The position numbers were made by a program, and so were the translations under genes. From Variovorax saccharolyticus (GTDB taxonomy: Bacteria > Pseudomonadota > Gammaproteobacteria > Burkholderiales > Burkholderiaceae_C), in assembly GCF_030316765.1 (NCBI RefSeq), contig NZ_JASZYT010000001.1:248001-312000 (forward strand): a DNA stretch of 64,000 bases, given 5' to 3'. This document shows positions 1 to 8,779 of this stretch, one piece after another; the first letter of the stretch is position 1; every line of letters begins with the position of its first letter. Under the pieces are notes generated by a model. The model was given only the letters and a program-made list of their open reading frames with translations, was not told the DNA's origin and searched no databases.

Positions 1-441
1 GCGCTGAAAGGCAAGAGCTTGCCGATCGCGGTGCTTGCACATGGGCTCGAGCGGGCCGGCCCGGCCAAGCTTCGGCCGCTGGCGGATCGCATTCTGGAAG
101 ATGGCGGGGCATGGGTTTCAGAGCATCCGGTGGGCGTGGCGGCCACTTCGGACAGCCTCGTCGCGTGCCACCGCATACAGGTGGGCCTGACCTGCGCCTC
201 CATCTTCGTGGAGGGCACCGAGAAGAGCGCCTCGGCCGTCCATGCGGAGTTTTGCCATCGCGACGCGCAGACGGTGTTCGCCATACTTCCCGAAGCTGGC
301 TCCAAGGTCAGCACGGCGAGCGCACTGCCGAAGATGCTTGTCGATCGGCATGGCGCGACGCCGATTTTTTCGCGCGCGGACTACCCGGCAATGCTGGAAG
401 CCGTCGCAAGGCGAGCAGCTCAACTGCGCGCCGTGCCATAG
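1..441 (+). CDS. DprA/Smf-like DNA-processing protein, 3' part
   Basis: The frame is open from base 1, so the N-terminus lies outside the window; about 146 residues remain. The visible part resembles the second half of a DprA Rossmann fold: a beta strand ending in AHGL, a central GGAWVSEHP (DprA usually has a GG..LSE.P segment), then IQVGLTCASIFVEG and SASAVHAEFCHR, which align with the RNRIIAGLS..VVEA..SGSL.TA..A stretch of the family. DprA binds single-stranded DNA and loads RecA in transformation. The usual RNR is CHR here, so this may be a divergent relative rather than the competence DprA. The gene is convergent with the hydrolase that follows, 8 bases away. Confidence 0.55.
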   Translation, partial: ALKGKSLPIAVLAHGLERAGPAKLRPLADRILEDGGAWVSEHPVGVAATSDSLVACHRIQVGLTCASIFVEGTEKSASAVHAEFCHRDAQTVFAILPEAGSKVSTASALPKMLVDRHGATPIFSRADYPAMLEAVARRAAQLRAVP

Positions 442-449
442 GGGGCGGC

Positions 450-1244
450 TCAGGCCAGGAAGTCGCGCAGCGCGAACAGCACTTCGTCGGGCGCCTCGCC
501 CATCAGCGCGTGGCCGGCCTTGACCGTGACGACCTTGGCGCCGGGCGACTTCTGCGCCAGCGTGCGGGCAGCCCGCGGCGGCGTCATCTGGTCCGCCTCG
601 CCGAGCAGGAACAGCGCCGGGCACTGCACCTTGGCCAACGCCTGTTCGCCGTTGGCGTAGTCGTTGCACGCCTTGAAGCCGATGTGGAACACGTTGGCGT
701 CGCGGTTGCTCGCCAGCACGCGCCGCATCAGCGCGCGCGAACTGCCATACAGCCAGCTGCCCGGACCGAGCGGCGGTGCCAGCATCGAATGCGAGAAGGT
801 GGTGACCATCGCGATGGTGCGCTGCGGGTCGTTCAGAGCGCCATCGAGCAATGCTGGCGACACGGTCATCGGATAGGCGGTGCCGACCAGCGCCAGGCGC
901 GTGACCCGATCGGGCGCACTCGCCGCGGTCTCCAGCGCGATCAGCGAGCCGAAGCTGTGGCCGACCAGCGCGGCCTTGGCCACGCCTGCGGCATCGAGCA
1001 GGGCAACGACGAACGCAGCCGCCTCCTCGACCGTGGCGGGCGGTGCGCCTTCGCTCCTGCAATGCCCCGGCAGGTCGACCGCCAGCACGTTCCAGCCGTG
1101 GTTGGCGAACCATCGGCTCTGCAGGATCCAGACGCTGTGGTCGTTGAGCACGCCGTGGATGAAGACCACGGTCGGCTTGGCGGCGTCGAGCGGCTTGCCG
1201 CCGGTGTAGCAGTAGGTGGGGTGGCCGTTGACGATCAGCTCCAT
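450..1244 (-). CDS. alpha/beta-fold hydrolase
   Basis: A 264-residue alpha/beta hydrolase. It has an oxyanion HG at 30-31, a nucleophile elbow GHSFGS with Ser97, and a C-terminal GHALMGE giving the catalytic His. There is no signal peptide, so it is cytoplasmic. Its ATG shares one base with the stop of the upstream metY (TGATG), so the two are translationally coupled. The substrate is unknown. Proximity to homoserine O-ester sulfhydrylation suggests an ester substrate, but that is only inference from position. Confidence 0.85.
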   Translation of the reverse strand: MELIVNGHPTYCYTGGKPLDAAKPTVVFIHGVLNDHSVWILQSRWFANHGWNVLAVDLPGHCRSEGAPPATVEEAAAFVVALLDAAGVAKAALVGHSFGSLIALETAASAPDRVTRLALVGTAYPMTVSPALLDGALNDPQRTIAMVTTFSHSMLAPPLGPGSWLYGSSRALMRRVLASNRDANVFHIGFKACNDYANGEQALAKVQCPALFLLGEADQMTPPRAARTLAQKSPGAKVVTVKAGHALMGEAPDEVLFALRDFLA

Positions 1245-2554
1245 CACGCACCTGCCTTTTCCGCCGCCTTCAGCGCGCGCTTGAGGTCGTCGATCAGGTC
1301 GGCCGGATCCTCGAGCCCGATCGACAGGCGGATCGTGCCTTGCGAGATGCCGGCGCCGGCCAGGGCCTCGTCGGTCATGCGGAAGTGCGTGGTGCTGGCC
1401 GGATGGATCACCAGGCTGCGGCAGTCGCCGACGTTCGCGAGATGGCTGAAGAGCTTGAGCGCCTCGATGAATTTCTTGCCTTGCTCGCGGTTGCCCTTGA
1501 GGTCGAAGCTGAACACCGCGCCCGCGCCCTTGGCGCCATGGCGCAGCAGCTTGCTGGCCAGCGCATGGCTGGGATGCGATTCGAGCAGCGGATGCCCGAC
1601 ACGCGACACGAAGGGATGCGCCGCCAGGAACTCGACCACCTTCTGCGTGTTGTCGATGTGGCGCTCCATGCGCAGCGGCAGCGTCTCGATGCCCTGCAGG
1701 ATCAGCCAGGCCGTGTGCGGGCTCATCGAGGCGCCGAAGTCGCGCAGCCCTTCGCGGCGCGCCCGCAGCAGGAAGGCGCCGACCGTGCTCTCTTCGCTGA
1801 ACACCATGTTGTGGAAGCCGTCGTACGCCTCGGTCAGCTCGGCGAACTTGCCCGAGCGTTCCCAGTCGAAGCTGCCGCCGTCGACCACCACGCCGCCGAT
1901 CACGGTGCCGTGGCCGGAGAGGAACTTGGTGGCCGAGTGGTAGACCAGATCGGCGCCCCAGTCGAAGGGCTTGATCAGGTAGGGCGAGGTCAAGGTGGAG
2001 TCGACCAGCAGCGGCACCTTGGCCGCGTGCGCGATCTCGCTGACCGCGGGGATGTCCAGCACGTCGAGGCCCGGGTTGCCCACGGTCTCGCCGAACAGCA
2101 GCTTGGTCTCGGGCCGGATCGCGGCGCGCCAGCCATCGAGGTCGCCGGGCTTGACGAAGGTGGTCGAGATGCCGAAGCGGCGCATCGTGTAGTGCAGCAG
2201 GTTCTGCGAACCGCCGTAGAGCGCGGTGCTGGCGACGATGTGCGAGCCGGCGCCCATGAGGGTGGCGATCGACAGGTGCAGCGCCGCCTGGCCGCTGGCG
2301 GTCGCGATCGCGCCGATGCCGCCTTCGAGCGCGGCCACGCGCTGCTCGAGCACCGCGTTGGTCGGGTTGCTGATGCGCGAGTAGACGTGGCCCGCGCGCT
2401 CGAGGTTGAACAGCGCCGCGGCGTGGTCGCTGGACTCGAAGACGAAGGAGGTCGTGAGGTGGATCGGCACCGCCCGCGCGCCGGTGGCGGGGTCGGGTGC
2501 GGCGCCGGCATGCAATGCCAGCGTGTCGAAGCCGGGGTCTGAGTAGCCGGACAT
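1244..2554 (-). CDS. metY: O-acetylhomoserine sulfhydrylase (aminocarboxypropyltransferase)
   Basis: A 436-residue PLP enzyme of the Cys/Met metabolism family. It would make homocysteine from O-acetylhomoserine and sulfide in methionine synthesis. The PLP lysine is K210 in YHSATKFLSGHGT, followed by GGVVVDGGSFDW, which is typical of MetY rather than MetB/MetZ. SNPTNAVLEQRVAALEGG near residue 62 and SGQAA at 88-92 are also family signatures. The start chosen is MSGYSDPGFDT; an in-frame upstream extension is poorly conserved in character. No SAM riboswitch structure was recognised upstream. The substrate could be O-succinylhomoserine, but the length and motifs favour the acetyl ester. Confidence 0.85.
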   Translation of the reverse strand: MSGYSDPGFDTLALHAGAAPDPATGARAVPIHLTTSFVFESSDHAAALFNLERAGHVYSRISNPTNAVLEQRVAALEGGIGAIATASGQAALHLSIATLMGAGSHIVASTALYGGSQNLLHYTMRRFGISTTFVKPGDLDGWRAAIRPETKLLFGETVGNPGLDVLDIPAVSEIAHAAKVPLLVDSTLTSPYLIKPFDWGADLVYHSATKFLSGHGTVIGGVVVDGGSFDWERSGKFAELTEAYDGFHNMVFSEESTVGAFLLRARREGLRDFGASMSPHTAWLILQGIETLPLRMERHIDNTQKVVEFLAAHPFVSRVGHPLLESHPSHALASKLLRHGAKGAGAVFSFDLKGNREQGKKFIEALKLFSHLANVGDCRSLVIHPASTTHFRMTDEALAGAGISQGTIRLSIGLEDPADLIDDLKRALKAAEKAGA

Positions 2555-2689
2555 GAGCGCCTTTCGAGATTCGTTTCTGCAATGCCCGGTTACCGCTGCG
2601 GATGGCGCGGCGGTCGCGGGTCGTGGACGGGCGGCCATTGTGGGCTATATTCAAATCGGCACGCCGCCAGCAAGAGAGGAGCAAGTTAC

Positions 2690-3130
2690 ATGAAAGTCAG
2701 CGACATCCTGCGCGTGAAGGGCAACACGCTTTTCACGGTCACGCCCGACGAACCCCTGGCCAACGCGGTCAACGTCATGGCCGAGAAGGACATCGGCTCG
2801 CTGGTGGTCATGGAGCACGGCGACCTGGTCGGCATGCTGACCTTCCGTGAAGTGATCGTCGCCATCGTCGCCAACGGCGGACAGATCGGCGGCACTCTGG
2901 TGCGCAAGGCGATGGACGACCATCCGGTCACCTGCACCCTCGAAACCGATCTCGACGAGATCCGCCGCATCATGCTGGAGCGCCACGCGCGCTACATGCC
3001 CGTGATGGACAAGCGCATGCTGATGGGTGTGATCAGCTTCTACGACGTCGCCAAGGCGGTGGTCGACAGCCAGAATTTCGAGAACAAGATGCTCAAGGCC
3101 TACATCCGCGACTGGCCCGAAGAGCAATAG
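2690..3130 (+). CDS. tandem CBS-domain protein
   Basis: A 146-residue protein made of a pair of CBS domains, roughly residues 8-65 and 75-135, with no other domain. CBS pairs bind adenine nucleotides and act as energy sensors. The start is set by AGAGGAG about nine bases before the ATG, giving MKVSDILRVKG; the longer reading upstream lacks such a site. It is divergent from metY with about 135 bases between them. No partner enzyme is apparent, so it may regulate something in trans. Confidence 0.85.
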   Translation: MKVSDILRVKGNTLFTVTPDEPLANAVNVMAEKDIGSLVVMEHGDLVGMLTFREVIVAIVANGGQIGGTLVRKAMDDHPVTCTLETDLDEIRRIMLERHARYMPVMDKRMLMGVISFYDVAKAVVDSQNFENKMLKAYIRDWPEEQ

Positions 3131-3168
3131 CTCGCAACACGGCCTGGCTGCGCCGGCCGGGTCGGAAC

Positions 3169-4164
3169 CTACTCCTTGATGTTCGCGGCCTGCACGATCT
3201 TCTGGTTGCGGGCGTATTCGGCTTTCACGAACTGGCCCAGTTGCTCGGGCGAGCCGCTGCCGGGGACCGCGCCTTGCTCCTGCAGCTTGGCACGCACCTC
3301 AGGGTCGTTGAGGACGGCGTTGAGTTCCTGGTTCAGGCGGCTCACGATCGGCGCCGGGGTGTTGGCGGGCGCGAAGATGCCGGTCCAGCTCACCATCTCG
3401 AAGCCCTTCAGCCCCGCCATCTCGCCGAAGGCAGGGACCTGCGGCAGCGCGTCGAGGCGCCGGGCGCTGGTGACGCCGAGCGGCTTCAGCCGGTTGCCGC
3501 TCACATGCGGGATCGCACTGGTGCTGACCAGCATCGCGAGGTCGACCTGGTTGCCGATCACGTCGGTCGCGATCTGGGCGCCGCCGCGATAGGGCACGTG
3601 GGTGACGAAGATGCCGGTGCGCTCCTTCAGCAGTTCCATCGCCAGCTGCAGCACGGTGCCGACGCCCGAGGTGGCGTAGTTGTACTTGCCGGGCGAGGCC
3701 TTCGCGAGTTTCACGAAGTCGGCGAAATCCTTGACCGGCAGCCCCGGGCGCGCGACCAGCACCAGCGGGGCGGTGTTCAGCATGCCGACCGGCGCCAGGT
3801 CCTTCAGCGGATCGAACTTGAAGGCGGCGGGGTTGATCAGCCGCCCGATCGCGATCGCGCTGTCGGGGCCGGCCACCAGGGTGTAGCCGTCGGGCGCCGC
3901 GTTGACCGCCTTTCCGACGCCGATGGCGCCTCCAGCGCCGGTCACGTTCTCGATCACGACCGACTGCTTGAGGCGTTCGCCGAGCCGGGTGGCGACCAGG
4001 CGGGCGTTGAAATCCACGCTGCCGCCGGCCGAATACGGGACGATCAGCGTGATCGGCTTGGCGCCGGGCCAGGACGGCGACTGGGCCTGGGCCTGGGCGG
4101 CGCCGGGCAGCGCGGCCAGCAGCAGGGCGGCGAGGAGCAGGGGCTTGGCGATGGGGTCTTTCAT
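3169..4164 (-). CDS. TTT-family (Bug/TctC) periplasmic substrate-binding protein
   Basis: A 331-residue Bug-type receptor. It has a Lys-start signal peptide with a hydrophobic Leu/Ala core ending near AAQAQA (about residue 25), then the family segment KPITLIVPYSAGGSVD. Further family marks are a Gly-rich ENVTGAGGAIG stretch and APDGYTL. These receptors feed TctA/TctB permeases, but no permease is encoded here. The ATG overlaps the stop of the adenosine-deaminase-like gene (ATGA), so the two should be made together; this hints at a ligand linked to that enzyme, which is inference. Confidence 0.9.
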   Translation of the reverse strand: MKDPIAKPLLLAALLLAALPGAAQAQAQSPSWPGAKPITLIVPYSAGGSVDFNARLVATRLGERLKQSVVIENVTGAGGAIGVGKAVNAAPDGYTLVAGPDSAIAIGRLINPAAFKFDPLKDLAPVGMLNTAPLVLVARPGLPVKDFADFVKLAKASPGKYNYATSGVGTVLQLAMELLKERTGIFVTHVPYRGGAQIATDVIGNQVDLAMLVSTSAIPHVSGNRLKPLGVTSARRLDALPQVPAFGEMAGLKGFEMVSWTGIFAPANTPAPIVSRLNQELNAVLNDPEVRAKLQEQGAVPGSGSPEQLGQFVKAEYARNQKIVQAANIKE

Positions 4165-5255
4165 GGGGTCGGCGGCGATGAAGGGTCTTGGGAGAGAGCG
4201 GCACGGAGCTGGTCGAATTCGGCGTTCCAGGCGGCCTGCCACTGGCGGCGCTGGGCGTCGTCGATCCAGGCGCCGTCCAGGCCGTTGCGCATGAAGCCGC
4301 GCAGGTCGTCGAGGCCGAAGCCGAAGTCGCGAACCATCATCAGCCAGGCCCCGGTGGGCGTGACCTGGTGCAGGGTCGGATCGTCGGTGTTCGGGTGGAT
4401 CCGCAGGCCCAGGCCCGGCATGCGGCGGATCGGATGGTCGAGCGCCCAGCGCTCCGGCGGGAGGGTGCGCAGGTAGTAGGAGTTGGTCGGCACGACCGTG
4501 AAGATCACGCCGCGTTCGGCGCATTCGCGCGCGAATTCCGGCCGGTCGACCACCGTGTAGCCGTGGTCGATGCGGTCGACCTGCAGCAGTTCGAGTGCGG
4601 TGCGCACGTTGGTCCAGGGCATGCCGAACTCGCCGGCGTGCGCGGTGGTCTTGAGGCCGGCGCGCCGGGCGTCGCGATAGGCCTCGGCAAAGAGCTCGGG
4701 CGGCCGGTCGTTCTCGCGGTAGTCGATGCCGATGCCGATCACTTCGTCGCACCGGTGCCGGGTCACCCACTGCACCATCTCGACAGCCGCCTCGGGGCTG
4801 GCTTCGCGGTCGATGGCCGCGATCAGCCGGCCGACGATGCCGAACTCCCGCTGCGCATCGTGGATCGCGTTGACGATCGCATCCTGCGCCTGGCGGTAGC
4901 CGATGCCGGAGGCATGCACGGTGCCGGTGGGGTTCCAGAAGAACTCGCTGTAGCGCACCTGGTGCGAGGCCGCGTCCTGCAGGTATTCGAAGGCGAGCCG
5001 GTGCAGGTCGTCGGCGCTGCGGACCAGCTGGGCGTCGAGCGCGCGCAGCACCCGCAGCACGCCGACCGGCTTCTCGCCACGGGTGTAGAAGCTCTCGATC
5101 TCGTCGTTGGCCAGCGGCGAACCGGCGCGCCGGTTGAGATCGGCGAAGGTGCCGTGCCGGACCGTGCCGAACAGGTGGCAGTGCAGCTCGACCTTCGGGA
5201 TCGCCCGCAGAAAGGCTTCGAGGGAGCCCGGGACGGGGATGTCGGCAGTGCGCAT
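4161..5255 (-). CDS. adenosine deaminase-like metal hydrolase
   Basis: A 364-residue member of the adenosine/AMP deaminase superfamily. Zinc ligands and catalytic residues are visible: HCH at 25-27, HAGE, RIDHGYTV and NTDDP. It probably deaminates adenosine or a related purine or aminodeoxyfutalosine-like nucleoside in the cytoplasm. The length fits bacterial Add (about 330-350) with a short extension at both ends. It is the first gene of a two-gene unit with the TTT receptor and is divergent from the LysR gene 82 bases away, which is the usual arrangement of a LysR regulator and its target. Confidence 0.8.
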   Translation of the reverse strand: MRTADIPVPGSLEAFLRAIPKVELHCHLFGTVRHGTFADLNRRAGSPLANDEIESFYTRGEKPVGVLRVLRALDAQLVRSADDLHRLAFEYLQDAASHQVRYSEFFWNPTGTVHASGIGYRQAQDAIVNAIHDAQREFGIVGRLIAAIDREASPEAAVEMVQWVTRHRCDEVIGIGIDYRENDRPPELFAEAYRDARRAGLKTTAHAGEFGMPWTNVRTALELLQVDRIDHGYTVVDRPEFARECAERGVIFTVVPTNSYYLRTLPPERWALDHPIRRMPGLGLRIHPNTDDPTLHQVTPTGAWLMMVRDFGFGLDDLRGFMRNGLDGAWIDDAQRRQWQAAWNAEFDQLRAALSQDPSSPPTP

Positions 5256-5280
5256 GCCGGCAGTCTAGGGAGTGCGGTGA

Positions 5281-5315
5281 AATAAGGAAAATTTTGAATT
5301 TCTATAATTTCATTC
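5281..5315. promoter_or_regulatory. AT-rich divergent promoter region between add-like and lysR
   Basis: The 82-base gap is strikingly AT-rich against GC-rich surroundings. It contains GAAA..TTTC repeats and a TATAAT at 5303-5308 that could be a -10 box for the LysR gene about 30 bases downstream. No good -35 was found. LysR regulators usually bind such a divergent region. This is positional inference. Confidence 0.3.
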
Positions 5316-5337
5316 ATTCGATCGATAACCAAGGCCC

Positions 5338-6252
5338 ATGCCTTCCATGCCCCTTCGTGCCCTGACGCTGCGCCAGCTCCAGTGCTTCTCGGTGCTGGTG
5401 CAGGAGGGCCAGTTCGGCCGCGCCGCGCGGCGGTTGTCGATCACCCAGCCGGCGCTGAGCAACGCGATCAAGCAGATGGAAAAACTGCTGGGCGCCGAAT
5501 TGCTGACCCGCTCGACCCATCGGCTCGAGCTCACGCCCATCGGTGCCGAGGTGCTGGCGCGCACCGACTACCTGGTCAACACCTTCGAGGTCGCCCTGCG
5601 CGACATCGAGAGCACGGTGCAGCGCGGGCGGGCGTTCGTGCGCATCGGCGTGATTCCTTCGGCCAGTGCCCGGGTCGCGGCGGCGGTGGCCGAATTCATC
5701 GGCGGCGACGCCCCGCCCGGCATCGAGTTCGCCTGGCGCGATGCACCGTCGAACACACTGCTGGCCGAAGTGCGCAGCGGCCAGCTCGACCTGGCGGTTG
5801 CGGCCATCACCGAGCCGCCCGGCGGGCTGGCCTGCGTCGACCTGTTCCGCGATCCGCTGGTGCTGGTGGTGCGGCGCGACCATCCGCTGGCCGCGGCCGG
5901 CGCTGCGGATTGGGAGGCCATCGGCGGCGAGCGCCTGGTGCTGTTCGAGAGCGGCAGCATGCCGGCCCTCGGCGATCCGGCCCGCGCCCAGTTCGCGCAG
6001 GGCGCCGAGCCCTACCGCGTGAGCTATGCGGAAACGCTCTATGCCCTGGTGCGCGGCGGGCTCGCGCTCGGGCTGATGCCGAAGCTCTACACCTCCTCGC
6101 TGCGCGACGACGACCTGGCGGTTCTGCCGCTGACCCGGCCCGCCATCGAGCGCCGCGTCGTGCTGGTCTACCTGCCGGGGCCGATGCGCAACGTGGTGTC
6201 GCAGGCGCTGATCGGGCATCTGCGGCAGGCGCTGGTGCCGCCCGTGGCCTAG
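5338..6252 (+). CDS. LysR-family transcriptional regulator
   Basis: A 304-residue LTTR. The N-terminal winged helix (about residues 8-65) carries LRQLQCFSVLVQEGQFGRAA and ITQPALSNAIKQMEKLLG, followed by a type-2 periplasmic-binding-like effector domain (about 90-300). It is divergent from the adenosine-deaminase-like/TTT pair and most likely controls it. A second ATG three codons downstream (MPLRAL) is an alternative start. Its stop overlaps the end of the convergent phaZ by three bases. Confidence 0.9.
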   Translation: MPSMPLRALTLRQLQCFSVLVQEGQFGRAARRLSITQPALSNAIKQMEKLLGAELLTRSTHRLELTPIGAEVLARTDYLVNTFEVALRDIESTVQRGRAFVRIGVIPSASARVAAAVAEFIGGDAPPGIEFAWRDAPSNTLLAEVRSGQLDLAVAAITEPPGGLACVDLFRDPLVLVVRRDHPLAAAGAADWEAIGGERLVLFESGSMPALGDPARAQFAQGAEPYRVSYAETLYALVRGGLALGLMPKLYTSSLRDDDLAVLPLTRPAIERRVVLVYLPGPMRNVVSQALIGHLRQALVPPVA

Positions 6253-7469
6253 TGCAGTTCCTGCGCCGTGTGGATCATCTCCCGCACCCGCGGGTAGATC
6301 TGCGTGTTCCACTTGCTGCCGCTGAAGACGCCGTAGTGGCCGACGCCGGCCTGCAGGTGGTGGGTCTTGAGGTAGGGGCGCACGCTGGTGCACAGGTCCT
6401 GCGCCGCCACGGTCTGGCCGACCGCGCAGATGTCGTCGCGTTCGCCTTCGACCGTCATCAGCGCGGTGCGGCGGATCGCGGCGGGGTTCACCCTGCGCTC
6501 GCCGACGGTGAGCTCGCCGCGCGGCAGGTCGTAGGTCTGGAACACGCGTTCCACCGTCTCCAGGTAGAACTCCGCCGGCAGGTCGTTGACCGCCAGGTAT
6601 TCGTCGTAGAAGTTGCGGATCGTCGCCGCCTGCTCGAACTCGCCCTCGACCAGATGGCGGTAGAGCTTCTTGAACTGCTCCTTGTGGCGGTCCGGGTTCA
6701 TGCTCATGAAGGCGCTGAGCTGCAGGAAGCCCGGGTACACGCGCCGCATCATCCCGGCATGCGGCCAGGGCACCCGGCTGATCAGGTTGCGCTCGAACCA
6801 GCCGATCGGGCGATCGGTGGCGAGCTTGTTCACCGCCGTCGGATTGATGCGGCAGTCGACCGGGCCGGCCATCAGGGTCAGGCTCAGTGGCGCCGCGGGG
6901 TTGTCGTCCTCGGCCATCAGCGCGGTCGCCGCCAGCGCGGCGACGCAGGGCTGGCAGACCGCGACCATGTGGGCGCCCGGGCCCATCGCCTCGAGGAAGC
7001 TCACGATCTGCAGCGTGTAGTCGTCGAGGCCGAAGCCGCCGTTCCACAGCGGCACGTCGCGGGCGTTGTGCCAGTCCGTCAGGTAGACGTCGTGGTCGCG
7101 CAGCAGGGTGCGCACCGTTTCGCGCAGCAGGGTCGCGAAATGGCCCGACAGTGGTGCGGCCAGCAGCACCTTGGGCTGCACCGTCCTGGTGTTCTTGCTG
7201 AAGTGCAGCAGGGTGCCGAAGGGCGCGACCAGCGCCACTTCTTCCCGCACCGCCACTTCCTCGCCCTCGCTCATGACGCTCTCGATGCCGTAGTCGGGCC
7301 GCGTGTGGGTCAGCCGCATGTGGGCATAGACATCGAGCGCGGCCGCGATGCGGCGCCCGGCGCTGCGGTCCGGCCTGGTGGCCTGCCACGCGCCGCTGCC
7401 GAGGAACTGGGCAGCGAGCCGGGACGGCGAAAGCAGGTCGGTGTTGGTTTGATAGGCCCGGTACAGCAT
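6249..7469 (-). CDS. phaZ: intracellular polyhydroxyalkanoate depolymerase
   Basis: A 406-residue PhaZ of the intracellular type, which mobilises stored polyhydroxybutyrate from granules. The family active-site cysteine motif is seen as VCQP (Cys172), with a DDICAVGQT segment supplying the Asp and VGHYGVFSGSKW supplying the His. There is no signal peptide, as expected. MLYRAYQ is chosen as start because family members begin this way; an in-frame start 15 codons upstream is less likely. It is divergent from the GST gene. Confidence 0.88.
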   Translation of the reverse strand: MLYRAYQTNTDLLSPSRLAAQFLGSGAWQATRPDRSAGRRIAAALDVYAHMRLTHTRPDYGIESVMSEGEEVAVREEVALVAPFGTLLHFSKNTRTVQPKVLLAAPLSGHFATLLRETVRTLLRDHDVYLTDWHNARDVPLWNGGFGLDDYTLQIVSFLEAMGPGAHMVAVCQPCVAALAATALMAEDDNPAAPLSLTLMAGPVDCRINPTAVNKLATDRPIGWFERNLISRVPWPHAGMMRRVYPGFLQLSAFMSMNPDRHKEQFKKLYRHLVEGEFEQAATIRNFYDEYLAVNDLPAEFYLETVERVFQTYDLPRGELTVGERRVNPAAIRRTALMTVEGERDDICAVGQTVAAQDLCTSVRPYLKTHHLQAGVGHYGVFSGSKWNTQIYPRVREMIHTAQELH

Positions 7470-7573
7470 TCGCTGTCTGCAGGCAAGTTGCGGGCCAAGG
7501 CGGGGGCGGCGCACTGTTCTGGCACAGGGCTTGCACGGATCCAGAGCCGATCCGGCAGCCCAGGAGCGTTTCC

Positions 7574-8230
7574 ATGCCCAAACCCGTCCTCACCATCAGC
7601 AGCAAGAACTACGGCGCCTGGTCGTTGCGCGGCTGGCTGATGTGCAGGCTCGCGGGGCTGGATTTCAGCGAGAAGGTGATCCCGCCCGACGATCCGGCGA
7701 TGAAGGCCGAGATGCTGCTGCTGTCGTCCTCGATGCTGGTGCCTTCACTGGAGAACGCCGGCGTGAAGGTCTGGGACACGCTCGCGATCGGCGAGTACCT
7801 CAACGAGATCAAGCCCAAGGCCGGCCTGCTGCCAGCCGACGCCAAGGCCCGGGCCCATTGCCGGGCGATCTGCGGCGAGATGCACTCGGGTTTCAGCTCG
7901 ATGCGCAGTTCGCTGCCGATGAACGTCAAGGCCAGGTTCCCGAACTTTAAGATCTGGTCGCGCGCCCAGACCGACATCGACCGCGTGGTCGCGATCTGGC
8001 GCGAATGCCTGAAGGCCTATGGCGGGCCCTATCTGTTCGGCAAGCAGCCCTGCATCGCGGATGCGATGTATGCACCGGTGGTGACGCGCTTCATCACCTA
8101 CGACGTGACGCTCGACACGGTCTGCGCCGCCTATTGCAAGCGCATCATCGAACTGCCGGCGATGCAGGAGTGGATCAAGGCGGCCAAGCAGGAGCCCGAG
8201 GAGATCGACGAACTGGATGCGGAGTTCTGA
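7574..8230 (+). CDS. glutathione S-transferase family protein
   Basis: A 218-residue GST-fold protein. A thioredoxin-like N-domain runs through about residue 80 (ISSKNYGAWSLRGWLM, then VPSLENAG in place of the usual VP.L cis-Pro loop, and DTLAIGEYL for glutathione contact). An all-helical C-domain contains PYLFGKQPCIADAMYAPVVTRF, with the N-capping Asp of the GST core. A Ser in NYGAWSLRGW is the likely catalytic residue. Substrate unknown; the acceptor could be an electrophilic or dehalogenated compound. Confidence 0.85.
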   Translation: MPKPVLTISSKNYGAWSLRGWLMCRLAGLDFSEKVIPPDDPAMKAEMLLLSSSMLVPSLENAGVKVWDTLAIGEYLNEIKPKAGLLPADAKARAHCRAICGEMHSGFSSMRSSLPMNVKARFPNFKIWSRAQTDIDRVVAIWRECLKAYGGPYLFGKQPCIADAMYAPVVTRFITYDVTLDTVCAAYCKRIIELPAMQEWIKAAKQEPEEIDELDAEF

Positions 8231-8243
8231 GGCCGCCGGCGGC

Positions 8244-8600
8244 TCACTGGGCGGGCCGCTGGAACATGCCCAGTTCGAGCGGCCACTCGTTGCCCAGCCA
8301 CATCGCGTGCGCGGTGTGGTCCTTGTAGTCGTCGCCCGTGAGGCCGTGCACGAAGACGTCGAGCCCGCCGCGATGGGCCTCCAGCCACGCGATCACCTCG
8401 TCGAACTCGGCGGCGTCGAAGGCGATCTGGCAGCTCCAGCGCGGATGCGGACCCACCGGCTTCTCGTGCACCCGTCCGACCACGACCAGCAGTTCGCGCC
8501 CGGCTTCTTCGGCGATGCGGCGCGCCTGGGCGAGCGTGTCGGGGCCGAAGTAGAGGTGGGCGTGGTACTGGGGGTAGAGGTTCTCGGGGCGGCGGGGCAT
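8244..8600 (-). CDS. DOPA 4,5-dioxygenase-family protein
   Basis: A small 118-residue protein of the DOPA-dioxygenase-like family. It has YHAHLYF near the N-terminus, PVGPHPRWSCQIAF in the middle and VFVHGLTGDDYKDHTAHAMWLG near the C-terminus; these His-rich segments are likely metal ligands. The start MPRRPENLYPQYHAH is used because the longer in-frame reading upstream is out of character. Function in bacteria is mostly unassigned; extradiol cleavage of a catechol is only the family guess. Confidence 0.8.
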   Translation of the reverse strand: MPRRPENLYPQYHAHLYFGPDTLAQARRIAEEAGRELLVVVGRVHEKPVGPHPRWSCQIAFDAAEFDEVIAWLEAHRGGLDVFVHGLTGDDYKDHTAHAMWLGNEWPLELGMFQRPAQ

Positions 8601-8665
8601 GGCGGGTTGGCTCGAAAGGCTGCAGCTTAGCTCGGGGCCTGAGAGCGTCAAGCGAGTTCGCGGCG

Positions 8666-8779
8666 TCAGTTGAAGTCGAAGGCCAGGAACAGCAAGTAGG
8701 CAAGTCCGCAAAGCACCCACGGCCACAGGATCGCGCCCGCGCATTCGAGCGCATCGAGCAGGGCGCGACGCGTGTTCAA
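8666..8779 (-). CDS. 37-residue single-pass membrane peptide, TTG start
   Basis: A small gene beginning at TTG, six bases after a perfect GGAGG. It encodes about 37 residues: a short basic head (NTRRALLDAL) and one hydrophobic helix of about 20 residues rich in Trp, Leu and Ala, ending FDFN. The TTG overlaps the TGA of the AP2-repeat gene as TTGA, the layout of a translationally coupled pair. No homologue is recognised. The coupling and ribosome site are the evidence that it is real; function is unknown. Confidence 0.5.
   Translation of the reverse strand: MNTRRALLDALECAGAILWPWVLCGLAYLLFLAFDFN

Noticed and set aside
2555..2689. SAM riboswitch before metY
   Set aside because: No paired structure or conserved core was recognised in the short divergent gap.
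5382..7640. Long plus-strand open frame across lysR and phaZ, and similar antisense frames over the RND, prkA and repeat regions
   Set aside because: Typical of GC-rich DNA: Arg/Ala/Gly/Pro-rich, no domain, and opposite or out of frame to well supported genes.
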